In this document: positions 16,704 to 25,164 of the stretch, one piece after another
How positions within the stretch are numbered: the stretch's first letter is position 1
Layout of the letters: each line of letters begins with the position of its first letter
Assembly: GCF_900115865.1 (NCBI RefSeq)
Contig: NZ_FOXY01000005.1
Coordinates: forward strand, 333,212-397,211
Reading direction: 5' to 3'
Length of the DNA stretch: 64,000 nucleotides
DNA from: Donghicola eburneus
GTDB lineage: Bacteria > Pseudomonadota > Alphaproteobacteria > Rhodobacterales > Rhodobacteraceae
Translations under genes and position numbers: made by a program
Notes under the pieces: generated by a model
What the model was told of the DNA's origin: nothing
The model's input: only the letters and a program-made list of their open reading frames with translations
Databases searched by the model: none

Positions 16704-17579
16704 TCAGGGCAAGGCCAGCAAGTAGGCGGCGATCGCGTCGCGGTCTTCGTCGGGCAGCTTTGATGTGTTCTCGATCACCAAGGCCATGTGGCCGCCAGCG
16801 CTGTCATAATCAGGGGTGAAGCCAGAGGACAGATAGTAGGCGATATCCTCTTTGCTCCAGTTCAGTATGCCGCGGGTGATGCCGGGAATTTCGCCTTTGC
16901 CCGACGGGTTGGGTGCGCCCTGTAGCCACGCTGACCGGTCCAGCCCGCCGAACTGGTCACGCGGAGTGTGACACTCGCCGCAATGGCCCATCGCCTCGAC
17001 CAGATAGCGTCCGCGCTCGATTTCACTGCCCGGGGTGTTTGTCACCACGTAACTGTCCTTGAGATACAGCTGCTTCCACAATCCAAGGCTGCGCCGGATG
17101 TTGAAGGGGAACGGCATATCGTGGTCTGCGTTTTCCTGCGACGAGGCGGGCAGGGTGTCCATATACGCCTTGAGATCGACGATGTCTTGCGCGGCCATGT
17201 GGGTGTAGGACGTGTAGGGGAAGGCCGGATAGTAATGCTGGCCCTTTGGCGACACGCCCTTTTGCAGCGCGGTCGCGAATTCGGTTACCGTCCATCCACC
17301 AATGCCATGCTCCGGATCGGTCGAGATGTTCGGCACCACAAAGGACCCAAAGGGCGACGGCAATTCCATGCCGCCAGTCAAGACAGTCTTTTCCTTGGTC
17401 TCTTCGTTCATGTGGCACGAGGCGCAACCCGCGGCCAAAAAAACTTGCTCGCCATGGGTGGCGTCGCCGGTCAAGCCCTCAAAATCAGAGGGGTCGGCAT
17501 GAATTGGACGAGAGAGCCACCAAGCGGTGCCTCCCCCGAGGATGGCCAGAATTGCGGCCGTTTTGAGTAGTTTGGACAT
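16704..17579 (-). CDS. Diheme c-type cytochrome
   Basis: 291 residues with an N-terminal membrane anchor or signal (residues 5-22, AAILAILGGGTAWWL) and two c-type domains with heme motifs CASCH (near residue 52) and CGECH (near residue 200). Sixth ligands are likely Met residues such as in GHMALV. It resembles the cytochrome subunits of membrane alcohol or sorbosone-type dehydrogenases, but no such dehydrogenase lies in the window. It should carry electrons on the periplasmic side. It is preceded by the cytochrome c-prime gene with a 6-base gap, so they are one transcription unit. Confidence 0.88.
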   Translation of the reverse strand: MSKLLKTAAILAILGGGTAWWLSRPIHADPSDFEGLTGDATHGEQVFLAAGCASCHMNEETKEKTVLTGGMELPSPFGSFVVPNISTDPEHGIGGWTVTEFATALQKGVSPKGQHYYPAFPYTSYTHMAAQDIVDLKAYMDTLPASSQENADHDMPFPFNIRRSLGLWKQLYLKDSYVVTNTPGSEIERGRYLVEAMGHCGECHTPRDQFGGLDRSAWLQGAPNPSGKGEIPGITRGILNWSKEDIAYYLSSGFTPDYDSAGGHMALVIENTSKLPDEDRDAIAAYLLALP

Positions 17580-17585
17580 CGGTCT

Positions 17586-18038
17586 TTACTGCGGTGCGCG
17601 GTAGGTCTCGTGGCAGGATTTGCAGGCCCCGCCCAATGCGCCCATCGCAGGCCCCATCGCGTCGGTGCCAGTGGCGGCAGCGGTTTGCATTTGCGCCGCA
17701 ACCTCGCCAAAGGCGGCCCACTTGGCGGCAAAATCATCGGGGTTTTCCCAAATGGCGGGCAGGGCGCGGGTGCCATCGACGCTCATTTCATCGGACCCTT
17801 CGGCAAAGAGCGTGGGCTGGTGCACCATGGAAATCCCTACCAGACTTTCCGCTGCTGCTTGCGCGGCGGTCGCGTCATATTCAGTGGCGCCTTTGACCAT
17901 GTCCCCCAGAACCCCAAGGTTCAGGGCCATGATCCGGAATTGGCCTTGGCGTGCCTTGAGCTGGGCCGACATGTCCTGCGCGGCGGCAGGCAAGGCGAGG
18001 GTCGCGCTGAGTGCAATAGTGGTCAGTAAAGTTTTCAT
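17586..18038 (-). CDS. Cytochrome c-prime / c556 family
   Basis: 150 residues with a Sec signal peptide (cleavage after ALPAAAQ, about residue 21) and a C-terminal heme motif CKSCHETYR, the arrangement of the four-helix cytochrome c-prime family (heme at the C-terminal end). The ATG at 18038 has AGAGGAGA 9 bases upstream. c-prime proteins bind nitric oxide or move electrons in the periplasm; methionine content (QFRIMALNLG) is compatible with the c556 type. It starts the two-gene cytochrome unit. Confidence 0.88.
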   Translation of the reverse strand: MKTLLTTIALSATLALPAAAQDMSAQLKARQGQFRIMALNLGVLGDMVKGATEYDATAAQAAAESLVGISMVHQPTLFAEGSDEMSVDGTRALPAIWENPDDFAAKWAAFGEVAAQMQTAAATGTDAMGPAMGALGGACKSCHETYRAPQ

Positions 18039-18122
18039 GAAAATCTCCTCTTCTGACCAGAAGGCTAGCACAGAGGAGCGGCAATCCGGCCCGCGAACTC
18101 TGTGATGTTTTTCACAGTCGCG

Positions 18123-18308
18123 TTAGAATTTTGGCGCGCCGCCGCGCAGGTTTCCGTTGGTGGTGAGCCAGTCGGGCCAACCGAAAAAGAATTCGATCCC
18201 GACGATGATCAAGCACAGGGCGATGATGCCAAGAACCAGTTTGACCCGTTGGGGCGACGGAGGGTTCCGCGCCCATTTCGACATGCGGACCAGCCAGATC
18301 AGGTTCAT
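18123..18308 (-). CDS. Small single-helix membrane protein
   Basis: 61 residues with one strong hydrophobic helix (about residues 23-45, [20 protein letters not shown]) and a hydrophilic end. The ATG at 18308 overlaps the hpt stop in ATGA, so it is translationally coupled to hpt. A similar protein occurs downstream of hpt in other Rhodobacteraceae, as far as I recall. The function is unknown. Confidence 0.7.
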   Translation of the reverse strand: MNLIWLVRMSKWARNPPSPQRVKLVLGIIALCLIIVGIEFFFGWPDWLTTNGNLRGGAPKF

Positions 18309-18841
18309 TCGGGGAACCTGACTTTGCCGATATAGCCAAGGTTCCGGTTGCGCTGCGCATAGTCGATCCCGTAGCCCACAACAAATTCGTCTGGAATTTC
18401 AAAACCAATATAGTCCGCCTTGAAATCCACCTCGCGCCGCGAGGGTTTATCCAAAAGAGCGATTGTTTTCAAACGCTTGGGCTTGCGCGATTTCAGCAGG
18501 GAAATCACGTGCGACAGGGTGTATCCGGTGTCCACGATATCCTCGACCACCAGCACATCGCGCCCTTCGATCTGGCCGCGCAGATCCTTGAGGATGCGGA
18601 CTTCCCGCGAGCTGACCATCTCGTTGCCATAGGAACTGACCTCCATGAAATCGACCTCGACCGGCAGGTCCAGCTCTCGGGCAAGGTCCGCGATGAACAC
18701 GAAGCTGCCCCGCAACAGACCGATAACGACGACCTGTTCGGTGTCTGCGTATTCCTGTGAAATTTCCTTGGCCAGCTCTTCGATCCGGGCGGCAATCGCC
18801 TTGGCCGAGATCATTTCATCGATGACATATGGACGCGACAC
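18305..18841 (-). CDS. hpt: Hypoxanthine phosphoribosyltransferase
   Basis: 178 residues from a GTG at 18841 ([16 protein letters not shown]), which has GGGGGA about 6 bases before it. The PRPP-binding motif is [11 protein letters not shown], and the loop around [11 protein letters not shown] matches HPRT family blocks. It salvages hypoxanthine and guanine with PRPP to IMP and GMP. A longer reading from 18952 adds residues not typical of the family. It is followed by the small membrane protein gene. Confidence 0.95.
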   Translation of the reverse strand: MSRPYVIDEMISAKAIAARIEELAKEISQEYADTEQVVVIGLLRGSFVFIADLARELDLPVEVDFMEVSSYGNEMVSSREVRILKDLRGQIEGRDVLVVEDIVDTGYTLSHVISLLKSRKPKRLKTIALLDKPSRREVDFKADYIGFEIPDEFVVGYGIDYAQRNRNLGYIGKVRFPE

Positions 18842-18914
18842 AGGAGATCCCCCTTGAAGTTTCGGGCGTATACTACGAAATGCTGCACCACTGTCACGAA
18901 TAATCCTTGGTGCT

Positions 18915-19382
18915 ATGCCGACCCATTCTGAAAACCGCTTTATGCCGTACACCGCCCAACAGATGTATGATCTGGTGGCGGATGTGAACAGCTATCCCAA
19001 GTTCCTGCCGTGGTGTGCCGCTGCCCGTGTGCGCAAGACCACCGAACAGGGCGAGGCGACCGTCATGGACGCCGATCTGGTGATCAGCTTCAAGGTGTTC
19101 CGCGAACGGTTCGGCAGCCGCGTGACCCTGTGGCCGAACGACAAGAAGATCGACACCGAATATCTGGATGGTCCCTTCAAGTACATGAAGTCCAACTGGT
19201 CGTTCACAGATGTCGAAGGGGGCTGCGAAGTGGCGTTCTTTGTGGATTTCGAATTCAAGAACGCCATGCTGCAGCGGATCATCGGCCTCGTGTTCAACGA
19301 AGCGATGCAGCGGATTGTCCGCGCGTTTCTAGAACGCGCAAACACCCTTTACGGCGCAGACAGCAAGAGCGCGAGCGCGTGA
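18915..19382 (+). CDS. RatA / coenzyme Q-binding COQ10-like START protein
   Basis: 155 residues of the polyketide-cyclase/START fold. The opening [19 protein letters not shown] and the block [13 protein letters not shown] are shared by RatA and COQ10 proteins, which cannot be separated by sequence alone. In alphaproteobacteria this gene is more likely the ubiquinone-binding COQ10 type that supports respiration than a ribosome toxin. It is divergent from hpt with about 73 bases between the starts. Its 3' end overlaps the cinA-like gene by 34 bp. Confidence 0.88.
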   Translation: MPTHSENRFMPYTAQQMYDLVADVNSYPKFLPWCAAARVRKTTEQGEATVMDADLVISFKVFRERFGSRVTLWPNDKKIDTEYLDGPFKYMKSNWSFTDVEGGCEVAFFVDFEFKNAMLQRIIGLVFNEAMQRIVRAFLERANTLYGADSKSASA

Positions 19383-19816
19383 TCCCGCGCCGCGGCACGA
19401 ACCATGTCGCGGCCCAAGGCACCAAACTCAATCGTCTCGGTATGAAGGTATCCAGCCTCGGTCACGATGCCAAAGCAGACGCGACCTTCGGGCTTGTGAT
19501 CTGACCCGCCAGGACCAGCAATTCCTGTGATGCTGACAGCGACCTGCGCCGCGGAATTAGCCAAGGCGCCGCTCGCCATTTCTCGCGCGACCCCCTCGGA
19601 CACAGCGCCCACAGCCTCTAGCGTTGCGGCTTTCACACCCAGCATCTGCTGTTTTGCCAGATTGGTGTAGGTGACAAAGCCACGCTCGACCACAGCGCTG
19701 GACCCTGCGATGTCGGTCAGGGCGGCGCTGACCATGCCGCCCGTGCAGCTTTCGGCGGTGGCGATCATGCGCCCCTCCGCCTTGTAGCGATTCAGAATTT
19801 CGACGGCCAAGCTCAT
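19349..19816 (-). CDS. CinA-family nicotinamide-nucleotide amidase
   Basis: 155 residues covering only the C-terminal PncC-type domain of CinA. Motifs are ATAESCTGGMVSA near residue 20 and VSITGIAGPGGSDHKPEG near residue 105, the catalytic and glycine-rich blocks. It deamidates NMN to NaMN in the pyridine-nucleotide cycle. The ATG at 19816 overlaps the pgpA stop as ATGA, so translation is coupled. The N-terminal domain of full-length CinA is absent, as in many bacterial single-domain homologues. Confidence 0.92.
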   Translation of the reverse strand: MSLAVEILNRYKAEGRMIATAESCTGGMVSAALTDIAGSSAVVERGFVTYTNLAKQQMLGVKAATLEAVGAVSEGVAREMASGALANSAAQVAVSITGIAGPGGSDHKPEGRVCFGIVTEAGYLHTETIEFGALGRDMVRAAARDHALALLLSAP

Positions 19817-20304
19817 ACGCCAAGCAACCCGTGGCTGATACCCGCGCCGATCATAACACAGATGGCCGCGATGATTCCTGCGAAAACGTCGTCCAGCATC
19901 ACGCCAAGCGCGTCGCCGCGGCGGTCTGCCCAACCCACAGGCCCGGGCTTCCAGATGTCAAACAGGCGGAAGCCGACGAAAGCCACAACCCAGCCCGGCC
20001 ACAGGGCCAGCATATCTGCGCCCGCATGTGTCGCGCCCAATGACACCGGCAGCAGGGCAATCCACTGGCCCGCGACTTCGTCGATCACGATTTCGCTGGG
20101 GTCATGGTTGTCTCTGCCCTTGGTCGCGGCGGCCGTCGCCCACCAGCCGATGATGAATACCGCCACAGTGGCAATGGCGAACCCGTAGAAGCCCACGGTT
20201 TCGTGCAGCACATACCCGACGGGCAGGGCGGCCAGTGACCCCCAAGTGCCCGGTGCCTTGGGCAGGTTTCCGACGCCAAAGAAGGTTGCGATAAACTTGC
20301 TCAT
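19813..20304 (-). CDS. pgpA: Phosphatidylglycerophosphatase A
   Basis: 163 residues, four hydrophobic helices, with family blocks [18 protein letters not shown] at the N-terminus and [17 protein letters not shown] in the middle. It removes the terminal phosphate of phosphatidylglycerol phosphate at the inner membrane. The ATG at 20304 overlaps the ispDF stop as ATGA, so ispDF, pgpA and the cinA-like gene form a coupled operon. Confidence 0.95.
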   Translation of the reverse strand: MSKFIATFFGVGNLPKAPGTWGSLAALPVGYVLHETVGFYGFAIATVAVFIIGWWATAAATKGRDNHDPSEIVIDEVAGQWIALLPVSLGATHAGADMLALWPGWVVAFVGFRLFDIWKPGPVGWADRRGDALGVMLDDVFAGIIAAICVMIGAGISHGLLGV

Positions 20305-21428
20305 AGCTTCACCAATGTTGCTGTTGCGATCGAGGCGATGCCCTCTTCACGGCCCGTGAACCCCAGACGCTCGCTGGTGGTCGCCTTGACCGAGATGCGG
20401 TCCTTGGCGATGCCCATGATCGCCGACAGGGCCTCCATCATAGCATCCGCGTGGGGGCCGACCTTGGGGCGCTCGCAGATCAGGGTGCAATCGACGTTGC
20501 TGATGGTGAACCCTTTAGCGGTCGCCAGATCCACCGCATGTTTCAGGAAAATCTCTGACGCGGCCCCCTTCCACTCCGGGTCCGACGGGGGGAAGTGGCG
20601 GCCGATGTCGCCCTCGGCCAAAGCGCCATAGATCGCGTCGGTGATGGCGTGCATGCCCACATCCGCGTCCGAATGGCCCTTCAATGCCTTGGTGTGCGGC
20701 ACATTCACGCCGCAGAGGATGACGTGATCGCCCTCTTCGAACGCGTGCACGTCGTAGCCATTGCCTAGTCTGATATCCATACCTGTCTCCAACAGTCGCG
20801 CCGCGCGGGCAAAGTCCTGCGGGTGCGTAATCTTGAAATTATCTGCGGACCCTGCGGTGATCGCGACGGTCATGCCTGCGGCGCGGGCGACCTCAACGTC
20901 ATCGGCGGCGTCCTGTCCGTGCGTGCGATGGGCGTGCAGGATCGCATCATAGTGAAACCCTTGGGGCGTCTGAGCGCGATAGAGCCCGTCGCGTGCTTGG
21001 GTCCCGTTCACATTCCCGTCCGCCCCGATCCAGAGCGCATCGACAACGGGCAGGGCGGGTGCAGCCCCCTGATGAGTATCCAGCGCCGCGATCACATCGT
21101 CGATCACTTGATCGGTCAGTCCGGGGCGCGCGATGTCGTGGATCAGCACCTTGGTCACGCCCTTGCCCGCCAGAGCCTCTAGCCCGTTCATCACCGAATC
21201 CCGACGGCTGGCGCCACCCGTGACGCAGCTCCAGCCCAAGGCTTCGGCCCGCGCCAGATCGTCCGGGTGCACGACCACGACCACATGCGCCACATCGGGG
21301 TGCGCTGTCAGCGTCGCGACACTGTATTCGCCCACCAGACGCGCGCCCAAAGACCGCCATTGCTTGGGAATATCGCCGCCTGCGCGGGTGCCGCGGCCTG
21401 CGGCGACAATGACTGCTGCTGTGGTCAT
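20301..21428 (-). CDS. ispDF: Bifunctional MEP-pathway enzyme IspDF
   Basis: 375 residues. The N-terminal IspD cytidylyltransferase domain opens with [21 protein letters not shown] and continues to about residue 215. The C-terminal IspF domain begins at [14 protein letters not shown], where Asp and His of GYDVH bind zinc, with [13 protein letters not shown] the second ligand block. It makes CDP-ME from MEP and CTP, then cyclises CDP-MEP. The fusion is common in alphaproteobacteria. The ATG at 21428 places the Rossmann motif at the usual distance; an upstream start at 21482 is unlikely. Confidence 0.96.
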   Translation of the reverse strand: MTTAAVIVAAGRGTRAGGDIPKQWRSLGARLVGEYSVATLTAHPDVAHVVVVVHPDDLARAEALGWSCVTGGASRRDSVMNGLEALAGKGVTKVLIHDIARPGLTDQVIDDVIAALDTHQGAAPALPVVDALWIGADGNVNGTQARDGLYRAQTPQGFHYDAILHAHRTHGQDAADDVEVARAAGMTVAITAGSADNFKITHPQDFARAARLLETGMDIRLGNGYDVHAFEEGDHVILCGVNVPHTKALKGHSDADVGMHAITDAIYGALAEGDIGRHFPPSDPEWKGAASEIFLKHAVDLATAKGFTISNVDCTLICERPKVGPHADAMMEALSAIMGIAKDRISVKATTSERLGFTGREEGIASIATATLVKL

Positions 21429-21607
21429 AGCCCTCGTCCTGTAATTCCCGCCCTGCTTAGGCTGTCCAAACAGCGCTGGCAATCCACCCCTCGGTTGTGA
21501 TTAAAAAATGTGCGTTCGCTCAATTGCGGGCGCTAAATCAGCACCGTGCCGTTGAAAGAAAGGCGCATGCTGGGTAACACATTACCAATTGCACAAGGAT
21601 TAATCAT

Positions 21608-22591
21608 TTGTCCATTCGCGTGGCAAACCTCTCGATCGAGCCTCCAGTTCTCTTGGCCCCCTTGGCGGGGATCACCGATTTGCCCTTCCGCAATCTGGTG
21701 TCGCGCTTTGGTGCCGGACTGGTGGTCAGTGAAATGGTCGCCAGCCAAGAGATGATTCAGTCCAAACCCGGTGTGCGGGCCAAGGCTGAGTTAGGGCTTG
21801 GTGTAGACAGGACCAGTGTGCAGATCGCGGGCAAGGACGCCTACTGGATGGCCGAAGCTGCGAAGCGCGTGGCCGGTGACGGTGCGCGTGTCATCGACAT
21901 CAATATGGGGTGCCCCGCCAAAAAGGTGACCAACGGTTATTCTGGCTCGGCTTTGATGCGCGATCTGGATCATGCCCTGACCTTGATCGAGGCTGTGGTG
22001 GCCGCGGTGGATGTGCCCGTGACCCTGAAGTGTCGCCTTGGTTGGGATGATGACTGCCTGAACGCACCGGAATTGGCGAAGCGCGCCGAAGTAGCGGGCG
22101 TGCAGATGATGACCATTCATGGCCGCACCCGCTGTCAGTTTTACAAAGGGTCTGCCGATTGGGCTGCGATTGCCAACGTCAAACAGGCGGTCAGCATTCC
22201 AGTCATTGCAAATGGCGATATCGTGGATGCGGACACGGCCCGTATGGCGCTGGATCAGTCCGGAGCGGATGGGGTCATGATCGGACGCGGCGCACAGGGG
22301 CGCCCTTGGGTGCTGGCCGAGATCGCGCATGAGCTTTTTGGGACCCCCGCACCGGACATCCCCGAGGGGCAGGCGCTCGTGGATATGGTCGCCGGACATT
22401 ACGACGAAATGCTCTCTTTTTATGGCGGCGAGCTTGGCCTCAAGGTCGCGCGCAAACATCTAGGCTGGTATATGGACAACGCACAAACGAACGCCGCAGC
22501 ACGGCGTCACATCCTGACGGCAAAAGAGCCGTCCGCTGTTTTCGAGCATCTGGAAGAGGCGCTGCTGAACCCCATGGGAGAGGCGGCATGA
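21608..22591 (+). CDS. dusB: tRNA-dihydrouridine synthase (DusB type)
   Basis: 327-residue FMN TIM-barrel enzyme that reduces uridines in tRNA. The family start [17 protein letters not shown], the GCPAKKVTN segment with the catalytic Cys, and [13 protein letters not shown] are all present. The TTG at 21608 is the most plausible start, with AAGGA about 9 bases upstream; no ATG gives the conserved N-terminus. It overlaps ntrB as ATGA and so heads the nitrogen-regulation operon, as dusB-like genes (nifR3) do in Rhodobacter. Confidence 0.95.
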   Translation: MSIRVANLSIEPPVLLAPLAGITDLPFRNLVSRFGAGLVVSEMVASQEMIQSKPGVRAKAELGLGVDRTSVQIAGKDAYWMAEAAKRVAGDGARVIDINMGCPAKKVTNGYSGSALMRDLDHALTLIEAVVAAVDVPVTLKCRLGWDDDCLNAPELAKRAEVAGVQMMTIHGRTRCQFYKGSADWAAIANVKQAVSIPVIANGDIVDADTARMALDQSGADGVMIGRGAQGRPWVLAEIAHELFGTPAPDIPEGQALVDMVAGHYDEMLSFYGGELGLKVARKHLGWYMDNAQTNAAARRHILTAKEPSAVFEHLEEALLNPMGEAA

Positions 22592-23688
22592 CCCTTGATA
22601 CCCTATGGAATTCGCTGCCCATTCCCGGCCTTTTGATCGACGAAGAGAACAAGATCGCGGATATGAACCCTGCCGCCGAGGGGTTCCTGAACCATTCGAC
22701 CCGCTCGATGATCGGCTATCCGGTGTTCGACGTGCTGGCCGTGGACGCGCCCATCGAAGAGGCCTTTGGCCGCGCCCGCAAAGACAACTCGGTTCTGATC
22801 GTGAACGATGTAGATGTGGGGACGGGGGACCGCGCGCCCTTGCAGTGTACCTTGCAGATCGCGCCGCTGATCGGCGCGCCGGGCAAATTTCTGTTCTTAC
22901 TGTCGACCCGTGAATTCGCGGGCCGGATTACTCAAGGACAGACTGTAAAATCCGCCGCAAAATCCGCCATCGGCATGGCGCAGATGCTGGCCCACGAGAT
23001 CAAGAACCCTCTGGCGGGCATTGCTGGCGCGGCGCAGCTGTTGTCCATGAGCCTGCCCAAGCAGGATCTGGAACTGACTGACCTGATCGTCGGGGAAACC
23101 CGCCGGATCGCGGGACTCTTGGATCAGGTGGAACAGTTCGGTAACCAGCGTCCGCCCAAGCTGGCGGCGGTGAACCTGCACGATATTCTGGACCGCGCCC
23201 GCCGGTCGGCCATCCTTGGCTTTGGCGCGAACATGACCTTTGTCGAGGATTTTGACCCATCGCTGCCCGAAGCATGGGTGGATGCGGACCAATTGCTTCA
23301 GGTGGTCCTGAACCTGCTCAAGAACGCGTCCCAAGCGGCGGGGAACGGCGGCGGGACCATCAAGATGCGGACCTATTACGAGTATTCCTTGCGTTTGCGC
23401 CGAAAGGACGGAGGCGGCAAAGCTCTGCCCCTACAGATCGAGATTCAGGATGACGGCCCCGGTCTGCCGCCGGAAATCGCCGACGATGTGTTCGATCCAT
23501 TCGTTTCGGGTCGGGAGAACGGGACTGGACTGGGGCTTGCTTTGGTCAGCAAGATTATCTCGGAACATGACGGCTGGATCTCGGTGGACTCGGTCCCCGG
23601 CAAAACGACTTTTCGCATTTCGCTGCCTCAGGTGCCCCGTGCGGTGCGCCAGGAGATGAAGGCAGCCCAAGAAGCAAATTCGAAGTAA
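22588..23688 (+). CDS. ntrB: Nitrogen sensor histidine kinase NtrB
   Basis: 366 residues without transmembrane segments. A PAS domain occupies about residues 1-110, then the dimerisation domain with the phosphorylated His136 in [11 protein letters not shown], and an HATPase domain with [19 protein letters not shown] and GTGLGLALV. It phosphorylates NtrC under nitrogen limitation, normally under PII control. It starts inside the dusB stop codon and is followed by ntrC with a 12-base gap. Confidence 0.96.
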   Translation: MTLDTLWNSLPIPGLLIDEENKIADMNPAAEGFLNHSTRSMIGYPVFDVLAVDAPIEEAFGRARKDNSVLIVNDVDVGTGDRAPLQCTLQIAPLIGAPGKFLFLLSTREFAGRITQGQTVKSAAKSAIGMAQMLAHEIKNPLAGIAGAAQLLSMSLPKQDLELTDLIVGETRRIAGLLDQVEQFGNQRPPKLAAVNLHDILDRARRSAILGFGANMTFVEDFDPSLPEAWVDADQLLQVVLNLLKNASQAAGNGGGTIKMRTYYEYSLRLRRKDGGGKALPLQIEIQDDGPGLPPEIADDVFDPFVSGRENGTGLGLALVSKIISEHDGWISVDSVPGKTTFRISLPQVPRAVRQEMKAAQEANSK

Positions 23689-23700
23689 GGAGAACGGGTT

Positions 23701-25065
23701 ATGGACGGAACTGTATTGGTCGCAGATGACGATCGCACCATTCGCACGGTGTTGACCCAAGCCCTGACTCGCGCAGGCTGTAAAGTGCACGCCACGAGCT
23801 CTCTGACCACGTTGATGCGGTGGGTCAGCGAGGGCAAAGGCGACGTTGTGATCAGCGATGTGATGATGCCCGACGGGAACGGTCTCGAGATGCTGCCCAA
23901 GATCGGGGAAGAGCGTCCGAACCTGCCGGTTATCGTGATTTCGGCACAGAACACGATCATGACCGCCATTCAGGCCGCCGAGGCCAAGGCCTACGATTAT
24001 CTGCCCAAACCCTTTGACCTGCCCGACCTGATGAAGCGCACCGCCCGCGCCTTGGAGAGCAGTGCCCGCAGCGCCCCCCGCGCCGTCGAAGAACCCGATC
24101 GCCCCGGCGAGTTGCCCTTGGTGGGCCGCACGCCCGCAATGCAGGCGCTGTACCGGCTGGTCGCGCGGGTGATGAATACCGAATTGCCGGTGTTGATCTC
24201 CGGTGAAAGTGGTTCTGGTAAATCCCTGATTGCCAAGGCAATTCATGACTTCAGTGATCGCCGGACCCTGCCTTTTGTGACCGTGAACTCCAACGATCTG
24301 GAAACCCTCGAAGGCCCCGCGCAGGCGCTGGCCAAGGCCCGTGGCGGCTCTCTTTTGTTCGACGAAGTCGGCGACCTGAGTGCCGAGGCGCAGGCCCGTG
24401 TGGTGCGGATGCTGGATAGTCTGACCGACAACGCCCCGCGAATTATGGCGACCAGCCAGACCGATCTGACCAACCGCATGGAAAGCGGCGAATTCCGTCA
24501 GGATCTGTTCTATCGTCTTGGCGGCGTTACCATTCAGGTGCCTGCACTGCGCGAACGGGTGGATGACATTCCGCTGCTTGCCGCGCATTTCCTGGCCAAA
24601 TCAGAACAGGACGGTGCGCCCTCGCGTCAGCTCTCGGAAGAGGCCGAAAAGATGGTGCGCGCCTACAGCTGGCCTGGCAACGTGCGCCAGCTGGAAAACG
24701 CGATGAAGCGTCTGGTGGTGACTTCTCGCGAGCCCAGCATCACCCAGACCGAGGTTGAATCCGTGCTTGGCAACCAGCCCAGTATCGAACCCATGGTCAG
24801 CGGCGCGCCCCAAGAAAAGCTCTCGGCCGCCGTGGCCCGCCACCTGCGCCGTTACTTTGACCTACACGGAGGCGTCTTGCCGCCCCCTGGCCTGTATCAG
24901 CGGATCCTGCACGAGATTGAGCTGCCTTTGATAGAGATTGCGCTGGATGCGACGGGCGGAAATCAGGCCAAATGCGCGGATTTGTTGGGGATCAACCGGA
25001 ATACTCTGCGGAAAAAAATCACCGATCTCGATATTCAGGTGACACGGCGCCGCAAGTTGATGTAA
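23701..25065 (+). CDS. ntrC: Nitrogen response regulator NtrC lacking the GAFTGA loop
   Basis: 454 residues. The receiver domain has its phosphorylated Asp53 (ISDVMMPDG) and Lys103. The AAA+ domain has Walker A GESGSGKS (168-175) and Walker [10 protein letters not shown] (217-225). Between them the sequence is [19 protein letters not shown]: the GAFTGA loop that contacts sigma-54 is missing. The C-terminal Fis-type helix-turn-helix is [20 protein letters not shown]. This matches Rhodobacter capsulatus NtrC, which works with the housekeeping sigma factor. It controls nitrogen assimilation genes. Confidence 0.96.
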   Translation: MDGTVLVADDDRTIRTVLTQALTRAGCKVHATSSLTTLMRWVSEGKGDVVISDVMMPDGNGLEMLPKIGEERPNLPVIVISAQNTIMTAIQAAEAKAYDYLPKPFDLPDLMKRTARALESSARSAPRAVEEPDRPGELPLVGRTPAMQALYRLVARVMNTELPVLISGESGSGKSLIAKAIHDFSDRRTLPFVTVNSNDLETLEGPAQALAKARGGSLLFDEVGDLSAEAQARVVRMLDSLTDNAPRIMATSQTDLTNRMESGEFRQDLFYRLGGVTIQVPALRERVDDIPLLAAHFLAKSEQDGAPSRQLSEEAEKMVRAYSWPGNVRQLENAMKRLVVTSREPSITQTEVESVLGNQPSIEPMVSGAPQEKLSAAVARHLRRYFDLHGGVLPPPGLYQRILHEIELPLIEIALDATGGNQAKCADLLGINRNTLRKKITDLDIQVTRRRKLM

Positions 25066-25164
25066 TTACGCAACAGTAGGCTGGCATTTCGGGATCACTT
25101 CTGGTGTATTGCGGCCTATATTGCGTCGGTGGCCATCATGGCCCCCATCACTTGAGGTAGGTCC

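Noticed and set aside
18915..19382. Toxin-antitoxin system based on RatA
   Set aside because: RatA and COQ10 share the fold and no antitoxin gene is adjacent; a ubiquinone-related role is likelier.
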